Source: Prochilodus magdalenae
Lineage: Eukaryota; Chordata; Actinopteri; Characiformes; Prochilodontidae
Length of the DNA: 64,000 nt
Assembly: GCA_024036415.1 (NCBI GenBank)
Contig: JAMWET010000147.1
Coordinates: forward strand, 155,757 to 219,756
Reading direction: 5' to 3'
The notes below the pieces were generated by a model. The model was not told the DNA's origin. It made no database searches and was given only the letters and a program-made list of their open reading frames with translations. Of the stretch, positions 31,664 to 43,900 are shown piece after piece (the first letter of the stretch is position 1; every line of letters starts with the position of its first letter). Both the position numbers and the translations under genes were made by a program.

Positions 31664-33857
31664 ATACCCTAAATGTAGATGCAGAGGCACACACGCTCAC
31701 ACATTTGCCAAAGGTGAAGATTATTTGGACTGTTAAAGTGAACAGGGTCAGCCTAAGCAGTATGTCCCTGGCAGAACATTTTCATTACAGTAATACTGTT
31801 ACCCCAGCCAGCAGAGTAGGGGGGATACTGGCAGAGAAAGCCTCTGTGTCCTCCCCTAAAGGGAGATGTATTCTGACAAAGATATAATACCTTAACAATG
31901 AAAGGAAAATGCTGTAATTAAGGATACTAGCATTTTTTAGCAGCATGTTGACTAGATGGATAGCAGGGGTTTTTAAAAACTATTATAACATGGATAAAGA
32001 TGAAAACAATAAAGAGAAAAACTCGCCCTTGGGGTAGCCTAATTTATTGATATCATATCCCATATGCTGTGCCATTGATAGGTTAGCTTGTATGCAAAAG
32101 CATTCAGGGCGATGTATTTTACTGCTTCTTCACTTCTTAGACACGATTATGCCTCAGCTGTATACGCTGAATTTGACAGCTGGTTAATGTAGCCACTTTG
32201 CCCTGCGGCTGTCCTGTTTTTCCCATTTTATCTGATCATATCTGGTGTGTGGGATTTAAAGACGGATCATTATATGGCAAAGTTAAGGTCTAACATTCAG
32301 TGTTTTCCGAGTATGTCACCATCACCTGACTTGATGTGATGCAGAGAGGAATAGTCCTGAGGTGGAAGGCAGAAACTGTAAACAGGACTATTCTGTGACT
32401 GCTGTTTATGCTGATTTATTAACATGACATACTGTGGATAAAGGATAAAGTGTAGCTCAATTCACACACTTAACACAAGCCTTACCCCTTAAACTCATGG
32501 CTTATGACTAAAGAGCATTTCAGTTGTGTTCTGGCAGCTCAGGTGAACAAACCGGCAACCTTCTGGCCACAAGGCTGGATCCCTAACCTCCAGTACCAAA
32601 CTTGTCCTCCCAGAATGTAGGAGGAATGAATCCTTACCTTACTGAAGTATTTCCATTTTGGATGACCTTCTACTTTAAATAGACTATATTGCAACACTAT
32701 ATTACATTATGCAAAATCTCTCCTTGCATTTAACATTTTAACAGTCTTTTTAACACAAAAAAAGTGTGATGCGAGCCCACTAATCAGAGACCTGCTTTGA
32801 TACTTTATTTTGAGCTTGATTTGACCTGTTGGACAAAGCTTAACTAATGGAAACTGTTTGCCTTCAGTGTTTTTGCTTATGATTATTTGAATAGATATCA
32901 GTGTCAGACTAATTAATGACCTTCTATTAAAAGACTGGTGGATTGAGAGTGACTAAAATGAGTTGATTAAGAGCCTTGTTTCAAACATAATAGCGCTACA
33001 TTATTAAGTGATAATAATGTCAAAATAAATCCTGCTACTTTTACTTCCCACACCTAAGTACATTTGAAGTTAAATATGTTAGTACTTACTCAGTGTGTAT
33101 GTTTTTATAAAAATGGTTAGAAGTAGCCTTACTGATTCAGGAGAAGATAACAATTGCTAAAATATGGTGTACATGCTGCAAGGGATCCAGTAAAGTCTGA
33201 ATCTAATCATTTTAAAATCAGATCTCTTTCAACATACAATCATGAATCACAACTTAGGCACAGAAGGGAGAGGTCATCTGATACATGTTGCATGCAATTA
33301 CACATCACACACAAAATCTTACACAATGTAGCTTAAAATATGGATGCCCAATAGGTTTCCTAGGGAAGCGCACAAGATTTGTACTACTGACCTGCCACCA
33401 ACACATATGCGCCACCAACATGTACTACCAAAAAGAAAATAAGAACCAGCGGGGAAAGCTGACTACTTCCATCATGCTTGCACAAAAAATATGGCCAAAA
33501 AATTGCGACAAACATAGAACATTCATTTCAGTCTGGACTGACAAATGGGGTTTTATTTTCCTGACCCTTACCAATACCACAGCAGCTTCAGTGACAGCAT
33601 GCTGGCAAAATCTTAAAAAACAAAAGATTGCAAATTGAATGCTGCCTACAATCATCCCATTACTGCCATTCCTCAAATCACGTCTGCACAAGAAAACCTA
33701 ACATGAGCATTTCTGCATGTGTAGTCATTCACCTGCTAAGAATCTGCTTGGCTACTTTGCTCTCTGATCTAGAGAAAGGTGTTTTATGTCACTTGTCATT
33801 GACACATCTTACGATAGAACAACCATAAAATTGTTTGATTGGATAATTTTTTGAGAA
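31664..33857. other. Intergenic sequence; repeat fragment at 32525-32600
   Basis: No gene supported. At 32525-32600 the words ACCGGCAACCTTCTGGCCAC and GGCTGGATCCCTAACC match the extension of the dispersed repeat seen at 26436-26535. ORFs at 33285-33691 on both strands have no recognised domain. Confidence 0.45.
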
Positions 33858-34617
33858 GTGATTATTTATTTGTTGCCCATAATTGGGCATTTGATGTCCA
33901 CGGTTTTTGATATGGCTGAGGTCAGGGCTCCACATGGACCAGTGAGTTCTTCCAGACAAAAAATACCCAACTATGCCATTATGGACTTTGCTGTGTGCAC
34001 TGGGGCACAGTCATGCTGGAACAGAAAAGAGCCTTTCCCAAACTGTTCCCATAAACTTGAAGGCATACAATTGTCCAAAACATCTCGGTATGCTGAAGTA
34101 TTATTATTTCTTGTCACTGGAACTAAGAGACTTAGGTCAACCCTTGCAAAACACCCCATAGCATTATCCAAACTTTACAGTCAACACAGTACAGTTAGGC
34201 AGGTTGTACTCCTGGCATTCACCAAACCCAGAGGCATCCATCAGGCTTCCAGATAAAGAGGCATCATTCATCACTGGACAGAACACGTTTCCACTGCTCC
34301 AGAGTGGACTGCAGTTATTGCATCAGCAGAGCACACTATGCCCCTCAGGACTCGGTGAGCCCACTTGGTAACTGTACTTGGTTTGCCAGTACATGACTAA
34401 ATTAATGTGGGTTCTAAATGCTTCCACTTACAGTTTATCATGAAATGTCTGGGAAGGAAGAACGTTTGTGTATTGACCTGTTGCAAAGGTGGCATTCCTT
34501 TACATTACCATGCTCAAATTCAGTGAGTTCTTTGGAACAACCCTTTCTTTCACAAATGTTTATAAAAGCACAATACATGGGTAGGTGCCGAATGTTAAAC
34601 ACCCGTATGGCACTGAA
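33858..34617 (-). mobile_element. Decayed Tc1-like element with catalytic core remnant
   Basis: On the minus strand a frame from about 34171 to 33900 reads GCFARVDLSLLVPV, then a Y-x-D-x-L-D-x-x-x-x-P-S-LW segment, then FLFQHDCAPVHTAKS. These are the middle and second-Asp blocks of Tc1-like transposases (canonical FQ-H-D-N-A-P-x-H). The second Asp is retained as HDCAPVH. To the right, DNA-level similarity to the rest of a fish Tc1-type element continues to about 34617 (words such as CTCCAGAGTGGACTGCAGTT, CACAAATGTTTATAAAAGCA), but frames are broken and large parts are missing. No function is likely. Confidence 0.65.
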
Positions 34618-34634
34618 GTTTACAAATCACAAGA

Positions 34635-34792
34635 TGTATTGCAAAATGTACATAACATAGCATATGGTACACAGCAGTGATGTTTATAGGTTTTTAGACA
34701 CCAACTTGTTCAGCCACTGTTCTAAAATCAGGGGTATTAATAGAAAGTTTGCCCACCCCCTTTCCGGCCTATAGTGCATATATGCTCAGTTT
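34635..34792 (+). repeat. 160-bp dispersed direct repeat, copy 2
   Basis: Partner of the copy at 31505-31663, same direction, about 3.13 kb away. It starts only about 18 bases after the right end of the Tc1-like remnant, and the possible hAT-like stretch begins about 95 bases further on. Confidence 0.8.
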
Positions 34793-34886
34793 GTAGAACT
34801 TATTTTCCAAGCAACAAAAGCTGTTGCCAACATGCATGCCAGAGTTAAAGTTTTTCAACCAATGCTGACATTGTCTGAATGCTGCA

Positions 34887-35216
34887 ATGATTCCAAAGCT
34901 GCAGCAACACCGCAAGAGTACCAAAATGCAAGAAGATCATGATGTGTACACTCATGATGAGACTGCTACAGAATTTCAAGGAGCAATTCAAGAGCTTCCA
35001 GCTCTCAAGCAAAGCCTCTTGTTTTTGCGACTGCCACTCTCTGTTTCTACAGATAGCCAGGGGACTGCTGAGGCCAAAAGGTTACTTCCATCTGTGGATG
35101 AAGCATCTCTTCATTTGGAGATCTTGGAAATGTCAAAACCAGTTTTGCTCAAAGAGCAGCACAAATGTGACAGCGTAAGTGAGTTCTGGATTAACATGAT
35201 GCCCCAGTTCAGATGA
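34887..35216 (+). pseudogene. Possible hAT/ZBED-like transposase C-terminal fragment
   Basis: A 109-codon plus-strand frame ends with LHLEILEMSKPVLLKEQHKC, then SVSEFWINMMPQF. The pattern of a short acidic/leucine-rich segment leading to a hydrophobic-Phe-Trp block resembles the region just before the dimerisation domain of hAT/ZBED transposases. The signature (SAFS..M..K..R..L...L) does not follow; the frame stops at 35216 and the next ORF is Ser/Thr-rich without motif. The call is tentative; a chance ORF is the main alternative. Confidence 0.3.
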
Positions 35217-35454
35217 GCAAGAAGAATCGAAATGCGATTTTGATTGTACAATGTGTCTCCCCACCTATATCTGTGAATCATCCTCAATGGACATTATTAA
35301 CAGTCAGAACAGGAACAGACTCTCTAGTGCACGCATCACCACAACAGAGCACTGCCTCAACTTCAGGTCTCTTGTTTTCACCCACCGCTCTCACTTCTTG
35401 TATTGAATGTTGATTAAAATGAAAAACTGCTTTTAGTCCCACCTAATTACATAT

Positions 35455-35525
35455 ACTTAATAATAATAACAATAACAACACAACAACAAAACAACATCAC
35501 CAACAACAACAACAACAACAACAAT

Positions 35526-35556
<31 letters not shown>

Positions 35557-35560
35557 TCAT
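35455..35560. repeat. (AAC)n-(AAT)n microsatellite
   Basis: An AAC-rich imperfect array (35465-35525) passes into a pure AAT array (35526-35557). Confidence 0.95.
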
Positions 35561-36934
35561 CATAATAGGACTGCAATAAAAGCTACTGTACCAAATCATA
35601 TCAAATTTAACTGATCATTACCTTTGTGATGTTGGTTGTATAAGGCCCTTGCCCCTGCCTCATTTTATGAATTGTCTGGCCATCTAACAATGTATTATAT
35701 CGTTCTATCATCCACAAGGAAAAACAAATATAAATAATAACACAAAATAAATCTGTTTAATGCAAAAACAATTAATGATATCTGCCCCTATCTAAAACAT
35801 CACCATGCACCAGGGTAGGGGGAAAATGATGCTAACCAAAAATATCTTGTTTCACCTGCTTCAACCCACCATCCTCAGCTATCTCACATAACCTCATTAA
35901 TTGGATTAGTAACACATTTTAATATGGAAGGATGTGTTTAGATTTCCAGTTCATATATGCCCCTTCATATATGTATGATATTAAGCAGTGATAGAATGAT
36001 CGCTTACACTGTTACATTATTTCGCATTCTTTGGCTTATGTTTATGTTATATAACAGTGGGACATCTTGGCAAAACAGAGATGTGGGAAGCTTTGAGCTT
36101 TAGAGGAATGCTCTTTTTTGAGCACGGCAACAGTGGCTGACATAGCACATCACCTCTAGCCATACGATTCAAGTTGACGGTAGGCACAGACACTGCACTG
36201 CCACCCCACAGCCCAGCAGAAAATAGCACAAGTAACACATACCACTTTAAATCAAGACCAAGAAGACCAAAGCTACATTAGTATAGCTCTATATAATTAT
36301 GATAATGAGAAAGTGAGGAGGGGCACTTGGGGTTTAGGGGGTTAAGTGCTTCTACAGCTCATGTTACCTCAGATAGCCTCTTCTCAGCTTTCTTCTTACA
36401 AATGCAAACACACCACTACCACCAACACAACCACCAAACACATCCATCATCCATCTTCCAATCTGGATGTGAGTTGCTGATTGATGAGTCACACTGCATA
36501 TGCTCTGTTTATTTCCAGCACAAGGTGTGCACTCATGCAGCTTTACCACTCAAACTGAAACCACTGGTGTGACATCATCACTGTTCTCATTGCCAGTGCT
36601 ATAATGCAGTCAAAATGCAAATTATATAACGACTTCAAATGATTACACATTTCAGGATTACATAATCAGACATAAAAGGTTCTCAATTTATGAATCACAT
36701 TCGACACAGCAGTTAGGAATGAAGGAAATACTACTAAAATGACTGTTTCTGATTAACTTCAAAGCTCAAATGACCTACAGCTCATGGGCTTTTTAAAATA
36801 ATTACCTCATTGCTACAAGCTATAAGATGGTTGCAAAAAAGGAATCATTGTATTTGTGTCTATGTCTGTCTCAAGTGACACTGACAGTTGGAAGTTGCAT
36901 TTTCTGTTTCTCACGATCCGAGTAATCCCAAACA
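35561..36934. other. Intergenic sequence without genes
   Basis: No supported gene. ORFs on both strands at 36327-36572 show no domain. CCACCAACACAACCACC words near 36415 are a short simple-sequence patch. Confidence 0.45.
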
Positions 36935-37045
36935 CATTGATTATGAGGTCTGGACTCTGGGGTGGTCAGTCAATTGTTCCAAGAACATCAACAGCTTCTT
37001 TATTTGATATGCAAATGTTCTTCTTTTTGTCTTGTTTCCCTTCCT
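36935..37045 (-). mobile_element. Tc1-like transposase fragment around the third catalytic residue
   Basis: On the minus strand near 36940-36975 one frame reads PPQSPDLIINVFG, matching the Tc1 signature PPQSPDLNxIExxW/FG. The catalytic Glu position is not retained. The DNA to its right parallels the fragment at 23925-24060 (shared words GTCTGGACTCTGGG, CAGTCAATTGT, AACAGCTTC). Too short for a full domain. Confidence 0.5.
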
Positions 37046-38214
37046 CAGTAACTGCTGCTGGACAGATGCTGGACAGCAGATTGTTCTCTCAATGAATATG
37101 CATCCTATTTCTCTCCACATCTAACACTTTTTCGACCTAATGTACACTGGATTCTTAGAACCAGCCTGCATTTACACCTTTTCTTACTGGAACCAAGAAA
37201 CGTCAAAGGATACATCCTCAGTGTCAACAGAGGGCGTTATAAAGTTATAATGAAACAGTATAAGAGAATTTCACAGATGTTATCACCTACGTTCCTACGA
37301 AAAGTGCAGAACGGTTTAAATTAGACACGCAAACAGAACAGAAACCCTTCCACATTGGTGGACAAAAACTAGCCATTTAATTAGACTTATGGCTAGGCCT
37401 ATACCGTACAATAAAAGGCTAGTCTTAGTCTTTTAATTGTATTTTGAACTCTAATAACCTCAGAAAAAAATCTTTATGGCCAATATGGATGTAACATAAA
37501 CAAATTAAGGTGAACGCTGACTTTTCCACAATACATTATAGAATGACACATTAATATCAGAACCACATGCCATAATCAGATGTGCAAAATGTAAGGTGCA
37601 TGTACACCCAGTATCACAGAGTGGGAAGCTTGTACACACTCATATCATTGGTAAACAGTCTTATGAGTGATAATGAGTGCAATCACTTTGGGAGCTAAAG
37701 AGATTGCAGCTATGATGAGCTTGCACTGATCGGTAGTGTCAGCAATGCAGGGAAAAGCCCCAGAGAAGCACTGAACAGCAGAGCACTGTGATTATACTGG
37801 ACTCCAATCATCACACTCAGATAGCTGTGACCTCTTCTCATCCAGTACCACCCGTCCATAGTTCAGAAGCCCACATTAGATGTGTTAGAGATGTAAAGGC
37901 ACACACAGAGGCCCACAGTTCATGATATGCATATTTAAAGGTTTAAAGAGGTCATAGATGATAGATTTTGGATGTTTTGAAACTATCATAGATTCTGGGT
38001 TACTTGGGAACTCATACATGCCTGTCAGTCTGCCCCTAAAGAGATAATGATAGATATTTATTGGCCTGAGGGGGTGAAAGGGGGATGCTAATTTGCAATG
38101 GAAATTTCCCCTTTATTAGTTAATGTCTGCTTTCGCTCCACAGGAGGGACTCTAATTGCCACTGAAGACATACAGCAATTTCCACCCAATTTATCCATGA
38201 CAGAGCCCACTGAG
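37046..38214. other. Intergenic sequence; possible conserved block at 37660-37900
   Basis: No gene. At 37175-37262 there is a patch (GGAACCAAGAAACGTCAAAG to AAACAGTATAA) related to the one at 61757-61845. The stretch 37660-37900 is repeat-free, moderate GC, and has GATTGCAGC, AATCATCACACTCAG and similar motifs; it may be regulatory, but this is inference. Confidence 0.4.
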
Positions 38215-38279
38215 GGAATAAACACACAAACATACACACGCACACATACGCACACACACACATACACACACACACACAC

Positions 38280-38320
<41 letters not shown>

Positions 38321-38457
38321 CACACACACACACACGCACACACGCACAACATTCACACAGACATGCACAGACACACACACTCACATATGCACACACACAT
38401 TCACTCAGATACAACATCTACACACACACACAAACACACACACACACACACACACGC
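38215..38457. repeat. Long interrupted (CA)n array
   Basis: About 240 bases of CA units with CACACG and CATACA interruptions; the densest part is 38260-38345. ORFs across it are artefacts. Confidence 0.95.
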
Positions 38458-40840
38458 TTATATTACACAAGAGGCCAAGTACACATACACAGGGGGCAGC
38501 CCTCTCTACCCAAGATATGTCTAATTATTACATTTAGCTGATTAAGTCTCCTCTTTATGCTCAAATTAGTCAGCCATGATTGGCATAAAGAACAGACAAA
38601 TCCTACAGCAGCCTGCTCTGAGCGCCACTGCAGCTTTTTTATTTATTACATATGTACGATATTAGAGCCAAGATACTCACTCTTTCACTTTCTCCCTTCA
38701 GTTACTGTCTTTTTTCTGTCTGTTGTTTTTTGTCTGCTCATCTGACTCTGTGATCTTTACCTAAGGTCACAATTATGGGCAAATGCGATTTAACAGAGCT
38801 ATTATACAAAATCAGTTGTAGTTTGTCTGGTATTGAGCACCTTTAGTAACATCCACCGTGCGAAAGTGAGTGAACCCTCTGAATTTAATAGCCAATCATT
38901 ATTTTTCTGAATTCTGACAGTGTTCTTTTCTTAAGCCTGGCCCCACCAAACAGTGGTGTTTAACTTGCAGTGATTCCTTGTTGATCACACCCTGATGACA
39001 CACAATTTATGTGAAAACCCCTTTGAATTTACTATTTCAGATATTAGATACACAGTAATCCACAGTACCTACTGTAGTCTTTGGTGGAGGTGGGATGATG
39101 GTCTGGTAATGGTTTTTATGGTTTTTATTTTATGGTTTAGGCCCCTTATTTCCAGTAAAAGCAAAAACATGTATACATTCTAGGAAACTGTATAATTCCA
39201 ACTTGGTGATAACAATTTTGGGGAGGGCATTGCTTCATAAAGAATGAAAATCCCTCCATGTGCAAAGGGAGGGCCATTAACATATGCCTTTTCCAAGTTA
39301 GCACAGTCTTTGACATGCTTTGGTCAAAATACCACATGGATAAAAGCACCACACTCTGCTTACCCTGTCCCTTTAAAGGCTAATGAGCCACTGCTCCCTC
39401 TTCCCGCTCACATGTTCATAAGATTAAGTTCACTTTGCAGACACTCAGCTAACAAGCCAAGAGAATGAATGTTATTGTGAATCATGCAGCAGGTAACGTA
39501 AATATAATAAAGCACACTGGTATACAGTATTACCTTAGCTGTTAGTGTTGGCTAGTGCTACAGAAAACACAAAGCATAATTATTGTTGAAATGCTGCCAT
39601 TTACCTTTTCTGCCTGTTTTGCCACAGACAGCTAATACTGACCCCTCTTTTGGGAAACGTTTCTAAAGCCAACTTTCTATTCCCCAGCTGCTTGTTCAAA
39701 TTTAAGGGTTGTGATTAATCTAATAAGCCCAGCTTGACATATGAAGAGGGGCCAAAAATAAACAGTACCCAAAAACTGACGGCGTTGCCTTATTTCACAG
39801 TTTGGAGGTTTATAGACATTCCAGATACTCACATGTATAATCAAGAACACTAAAGCATAATTTGTCCTCCCTAAAATTAATGTGGAAGAACTTGCCTGGC
39901 CTGCATACAGTCATAATCTAACCCCCTGTGTTCCAGAATGCTGAACTTTACCAATTCCCTTGAGGCTATTCCAGCAGACATGTTCCAGCAGTAAACCTTC
40001 TTAGAAGAATGGAGGCTACAGTGTATATTTATATAAATGTATGTCAGTATATCTATGCTGCATTAAATAACAGATACACTGGATACTGAACATAGAGAAC
40101 GTATTGGGCAGTTATCCCTCCTAACTTCATAAAAGTACAGGACACATACGGACATGCACACAGTCAGAGATACTGGCGGACTAAGGCAGGTTGTGGGTTG
40201 GTTACTGAGCCTCTCAGATGTATTAAATGAGGGGTTGCTATGTAGCCTTCATCTTTGACACAAAGGAACCGGTTTGTTTCCACGATAATGCAAGCAGCCA
40301 GATCAGTGGGCTGCTGTAGACAAGCAGAGCAAATGTGTGGCAGTGTAGTGACTGTACCCTAATGCAAACCAATGATCACTCCTCAAACACAGCCATTAGC
40401 CCACAGCTTTATGTCACATTAGAGCTCTGCCATGTGAAGGCATCCTCAGTAATGGGGCAACGCTCAATGGGGTGCAATTCATTAGTCCAGCCACTTAGCC
40501 AGTCAGGCAGCAAGACTCTTACAAGTACGATATTGTGCTTTTGATCATCACACAACAGAGAGGCCAGATGGAACATGTTCCCACACACAGTAATCAAGCA
40601 CACAAACACGCACCAGTGCTCCCTAGCCTCAAGAAAGCAAGTTAGAGAATTCACTCTGGAGCATACAGTGGTGTATCATATGTCTTATTAAATATTTCAG
40701 ATGGTGGTATATATACAGCATATACAGGGTATGCATATATAATCCAAAATAGTGTATACACACAGACATACACATTCACACACACATACTCACAGCAAGG
40801 AAGCAACTTAACATCACAAACAGCCTGACTGCATACTGTT
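38458..40840. other. Intergenic sequence without genes
   Basis: No supported gene. A patch at 38855-38910 (GTGAGTGAACCCTCTGAATT) resembles the start of a fish Tc1-type terminus, too short to call. ORFs at 38557, 38995, 40335 and 40409 show no domain. Confidence 0.4.
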
Positions 40841-40915
40841 GGACTGTCGGAGTAAACTGGAGAACCCTGAGGAAACCCACACAGACATGGGAAGAACATG
40901 CTAATGCATCTTGCT
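40841..40915 (+). mobile_element. Dispersed repeat fragment
   Basis: Carries GGAGTAAACTGGAGAACCCT, GAGGAAACCCACACAGACAT, GGGAAGAACATGC, the core of a widespread fish repeat recognised by the GGAAACCCACnCAGACA and GGGAGAACATGC words. No coding capacity. Confidence 0.6.
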
Positions 40916-40929
40916 GTGAGGTCATATAT

Positions 40930-40990
40930 AAACAGTATTGTCCAAAAGTTTTAGGCACCTGAGAAAAATGGATGTATCTGGTAAATAAAC
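40930..40990. mobile_element. Tc1/mariner-like terminal motif
   Basis: The words CAGTATTGTCCAAAAGTTTT and AGGCACCTGAGAAAAATGG match a common terminal inverted repeat of fish Tc1/mariner elements. I could not find the partner end within the next few hundred bases, so it is a remnant or a non-autonomous copy. Confidence 0.4.
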
Positions 40991-43900
40991 TTTCATTTGC
41001 TAATTTGCAAAATAATAAGTATTAGCAAAAATAATAAATACTGTAGAATTATTAACAAAGTAAGTGGTGGTTATTTGTATGCCAGTGTGGCTTGTTGTAT
41101 GTCAATGTGTCTGTTTAACCAAATCCTTATGACAACTTAGTATTAATTGTAGTCGTCACCAGTAACTTGGTTTGGATAATCAATACTTCATTATGTGTAA
41201 TCATATGTGCTGGTGATGAAATTGAACAAATCGACGAGATGGTTGGCGCACTAAAGACATCTGAAATCAAATTTTGCTTTTCAAACTAACTTACAAGATT
41301 ACAGAGCTTATTAATGATATATAGAAAGCTAAAATGTACCTGTTGCCAAGATAAAGATTTGAATCACTAATTGAAAATAAGAGCACACACTTCTGCAATC
41401 AATAAATACTCTGTCAATTAACTTTCATTAAATGTTGAAAATGTTTTTCCTTGCCCTTTTCTGTGATGTTCTGGGAAGGTATTGTTTCGACAGCGATGAT
41501 GTATATGATATATGGTGTGCGATTGGGAGTTATAGGTGTGCCCTTTTGCGTTGATGTTATCATAGTGACAATGTGGCTGTCAGTGACTTTCAGAGTGATG
41601 GGGGAGTGCCTGGGGGACTTTATGTCTGCTGTAATTGAGTCATGGGACCGAGGAGAGTGTATTTGCCAGCTGTCAGTCTCCACTGCACATACTCCATCAC
41701 TTTCCCGTTGCACTCACAAACTCCTCCCAACAGGCCTGCATGCTTTTGTTTATGTAGCACTGTCTACAAGCTCAGCCTTTCATCCCCTCTCCAGTGACCA
41801 TGTAAAGATGCAGTGATACAGCAGGAGAGTATAGACAGTCATATGTGTACAATCCTTGTCCATGAAGCTAGGTTACTTCCTACAGTGTTAAATGAAATGA
41901 CCTGTTGTGGACCTGTTTACTTGATTTACTATTCCTTATATTCACACTGTACTTGGATCATTTTCACAGCAATCTGCACGGTCATGCTGCTACTACTAGT
42001 TACTATATCCTGCTGAAGTTGTAGTACTGTTGTAGTTTATGCATTTTGTAGGACCAGACAACAGGAGGTTTGAGTGCCTGATAATAACCTGATGCTGCCA
42101 GCATGGTGACAGCAAGATGCAACCTCATTTAGTAAGTATCCAATCACAGGTGGTTTTCCCTATGCTTATGTCACTTCTGTGTGCCAGCTGTGACCTAGGA
42201 GGTAGCATACAGAATACAGATTCTTTAATGGCTGAGGTAAACCTGGTCCTCTTAGTAAGGCTGTGATTGATGGGCCTTTATACATGTAGGGAGTAACGAT
42301 GATTCCTGTGGCATAAAGCGGTCGACAGCCATGTCACTTTAAAAGTAATAGGGCAATTCTATCCAAGGTCGCACTGCAATATGGATTGAATATGTCTACA
42401 TTAAATGGCAGTGACCTCTTTTAGTGCTGCAAAGTCATTGTGAGTCTTTTCTTCCTCTTTTTTGGTGAGCACAATGTAGAAATTTCTGGGAGAAAGGGCT
42501 GAGCTGTAATGCTTAAGTGTGCCCTTATTTAGCTTTGCCTGCCAAAGTCCCTCAGTATATTTCAACCTTTGACTCACATAGATGTACGAATTGGTGAATG
42601 AGGAATGGATCGATAATAATATATATATATAGATATACCTTTGCTCACAGTGTTAAGGCTTTGTTGTCAGGTCCTCAAAATACAGTTTAAGTCCGGATGC
42701 AAATAGCATATAATAAATTACCCATTTCATTTTCTATCAGGTAGTACTGTAACATTAAGATTTTCCTATCAGCTTCTATGCTGTGTATAACTTAAATGGC
42801 AAAGCATGTAGTATATGTGAGTCACAGTGTCATAATCTTCCTCCTCAGTTCCATGCTGCTCTCAGAGGCTTTCTGCTGGAGTTTGCTCCTGCTGCTTCAA
42901 CCACATGCTACTCTATTTCGGTCTGGCCCTCTGGCTCCATTAGGTCCCTTTTGTCTCCCAAATCGCTTCATTTGTTGAACATTTTAGCCTTGCAGTTTTT
43001 TTTAATTCTCTATACAAGCAGTGCATCCTAAAACTAAAACTTTGAGACTTGTCCACCACGTTTTGAAAGAGATCTATAAGATCACATTAACATACGAATG
43101 TATTGTAAAAGTGATACAACAAAATTAAATCATAGCCTGATAATAAACATGCTGTGTAGTTCAGTTCCCGATGTCCATGTACATAAAACACTGCATTGTC
43201 TTTGGGCACCATCTAGTGTAAATTCAGTAAAAGTTCATGTTTGGGGTTTTCACAGAAAATGCACTGCAGGTGTAATGCATTTATAAGTGCACTTTCTAGA
43301 CTACAGTTTATTTCAATTTATTTTCAATGCAGTTCCCTGACCAATGCTTTGGAATGTTTTGAAAAAAAAAAACCAGGGTAATGGAACAAAACAAAACTAA
43401 AAACCATGAGGCACCAAAACATCATGAATTCTAATAATTTTAAAGCATTATTTGTTGCTTAATTAAAAAAAGTTTTAAATATTTTTTTAAATATTATTTA
43501 AACAGAAAATAATTTAATATGTGTATTTTCATATTTTAAAAGTTTAAACTGTATTCATTTAGATATGATGAGCTCACTTAACAGGCAATATGCAATAAAC
43601 ATCTGAGTAATCTGTGTTTTACATTTGTTAATTTACTATTTGAAGGTTGTTGAACTCAACATTTCAGGACAACATGGTTACTTACTTAAGTTTAAAAGCT
43701 GTATCATTCTTACAGTAGTTTCTAAGCTCTCTGCCACATCTGCAACTCACTTTTGTTCCTAGAGATTCATCTTTAAAGGGGAATTCCATTGAAAGGTTTT
43801 ACATAGTTCATATAACAGCATTATATGCATATTAAATACTGACAGTAATTATTTATACAGCCATTCAGAGTGGTTTAATATGACTTTCTTAAAGTATATA

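Noticed and set aside
38088..38541. 147-codon Thr/His-rich ORF and complementary Cys/Val-rich ORFs
   Set aside because: Translations of the CA array.
41414..41816. 121-codon plus ORF and 99-codon minus ORF
   Set aside because: No domain on either strand, no splice-site pair or start context that favours one; kept only as a note in the surrounding interval.
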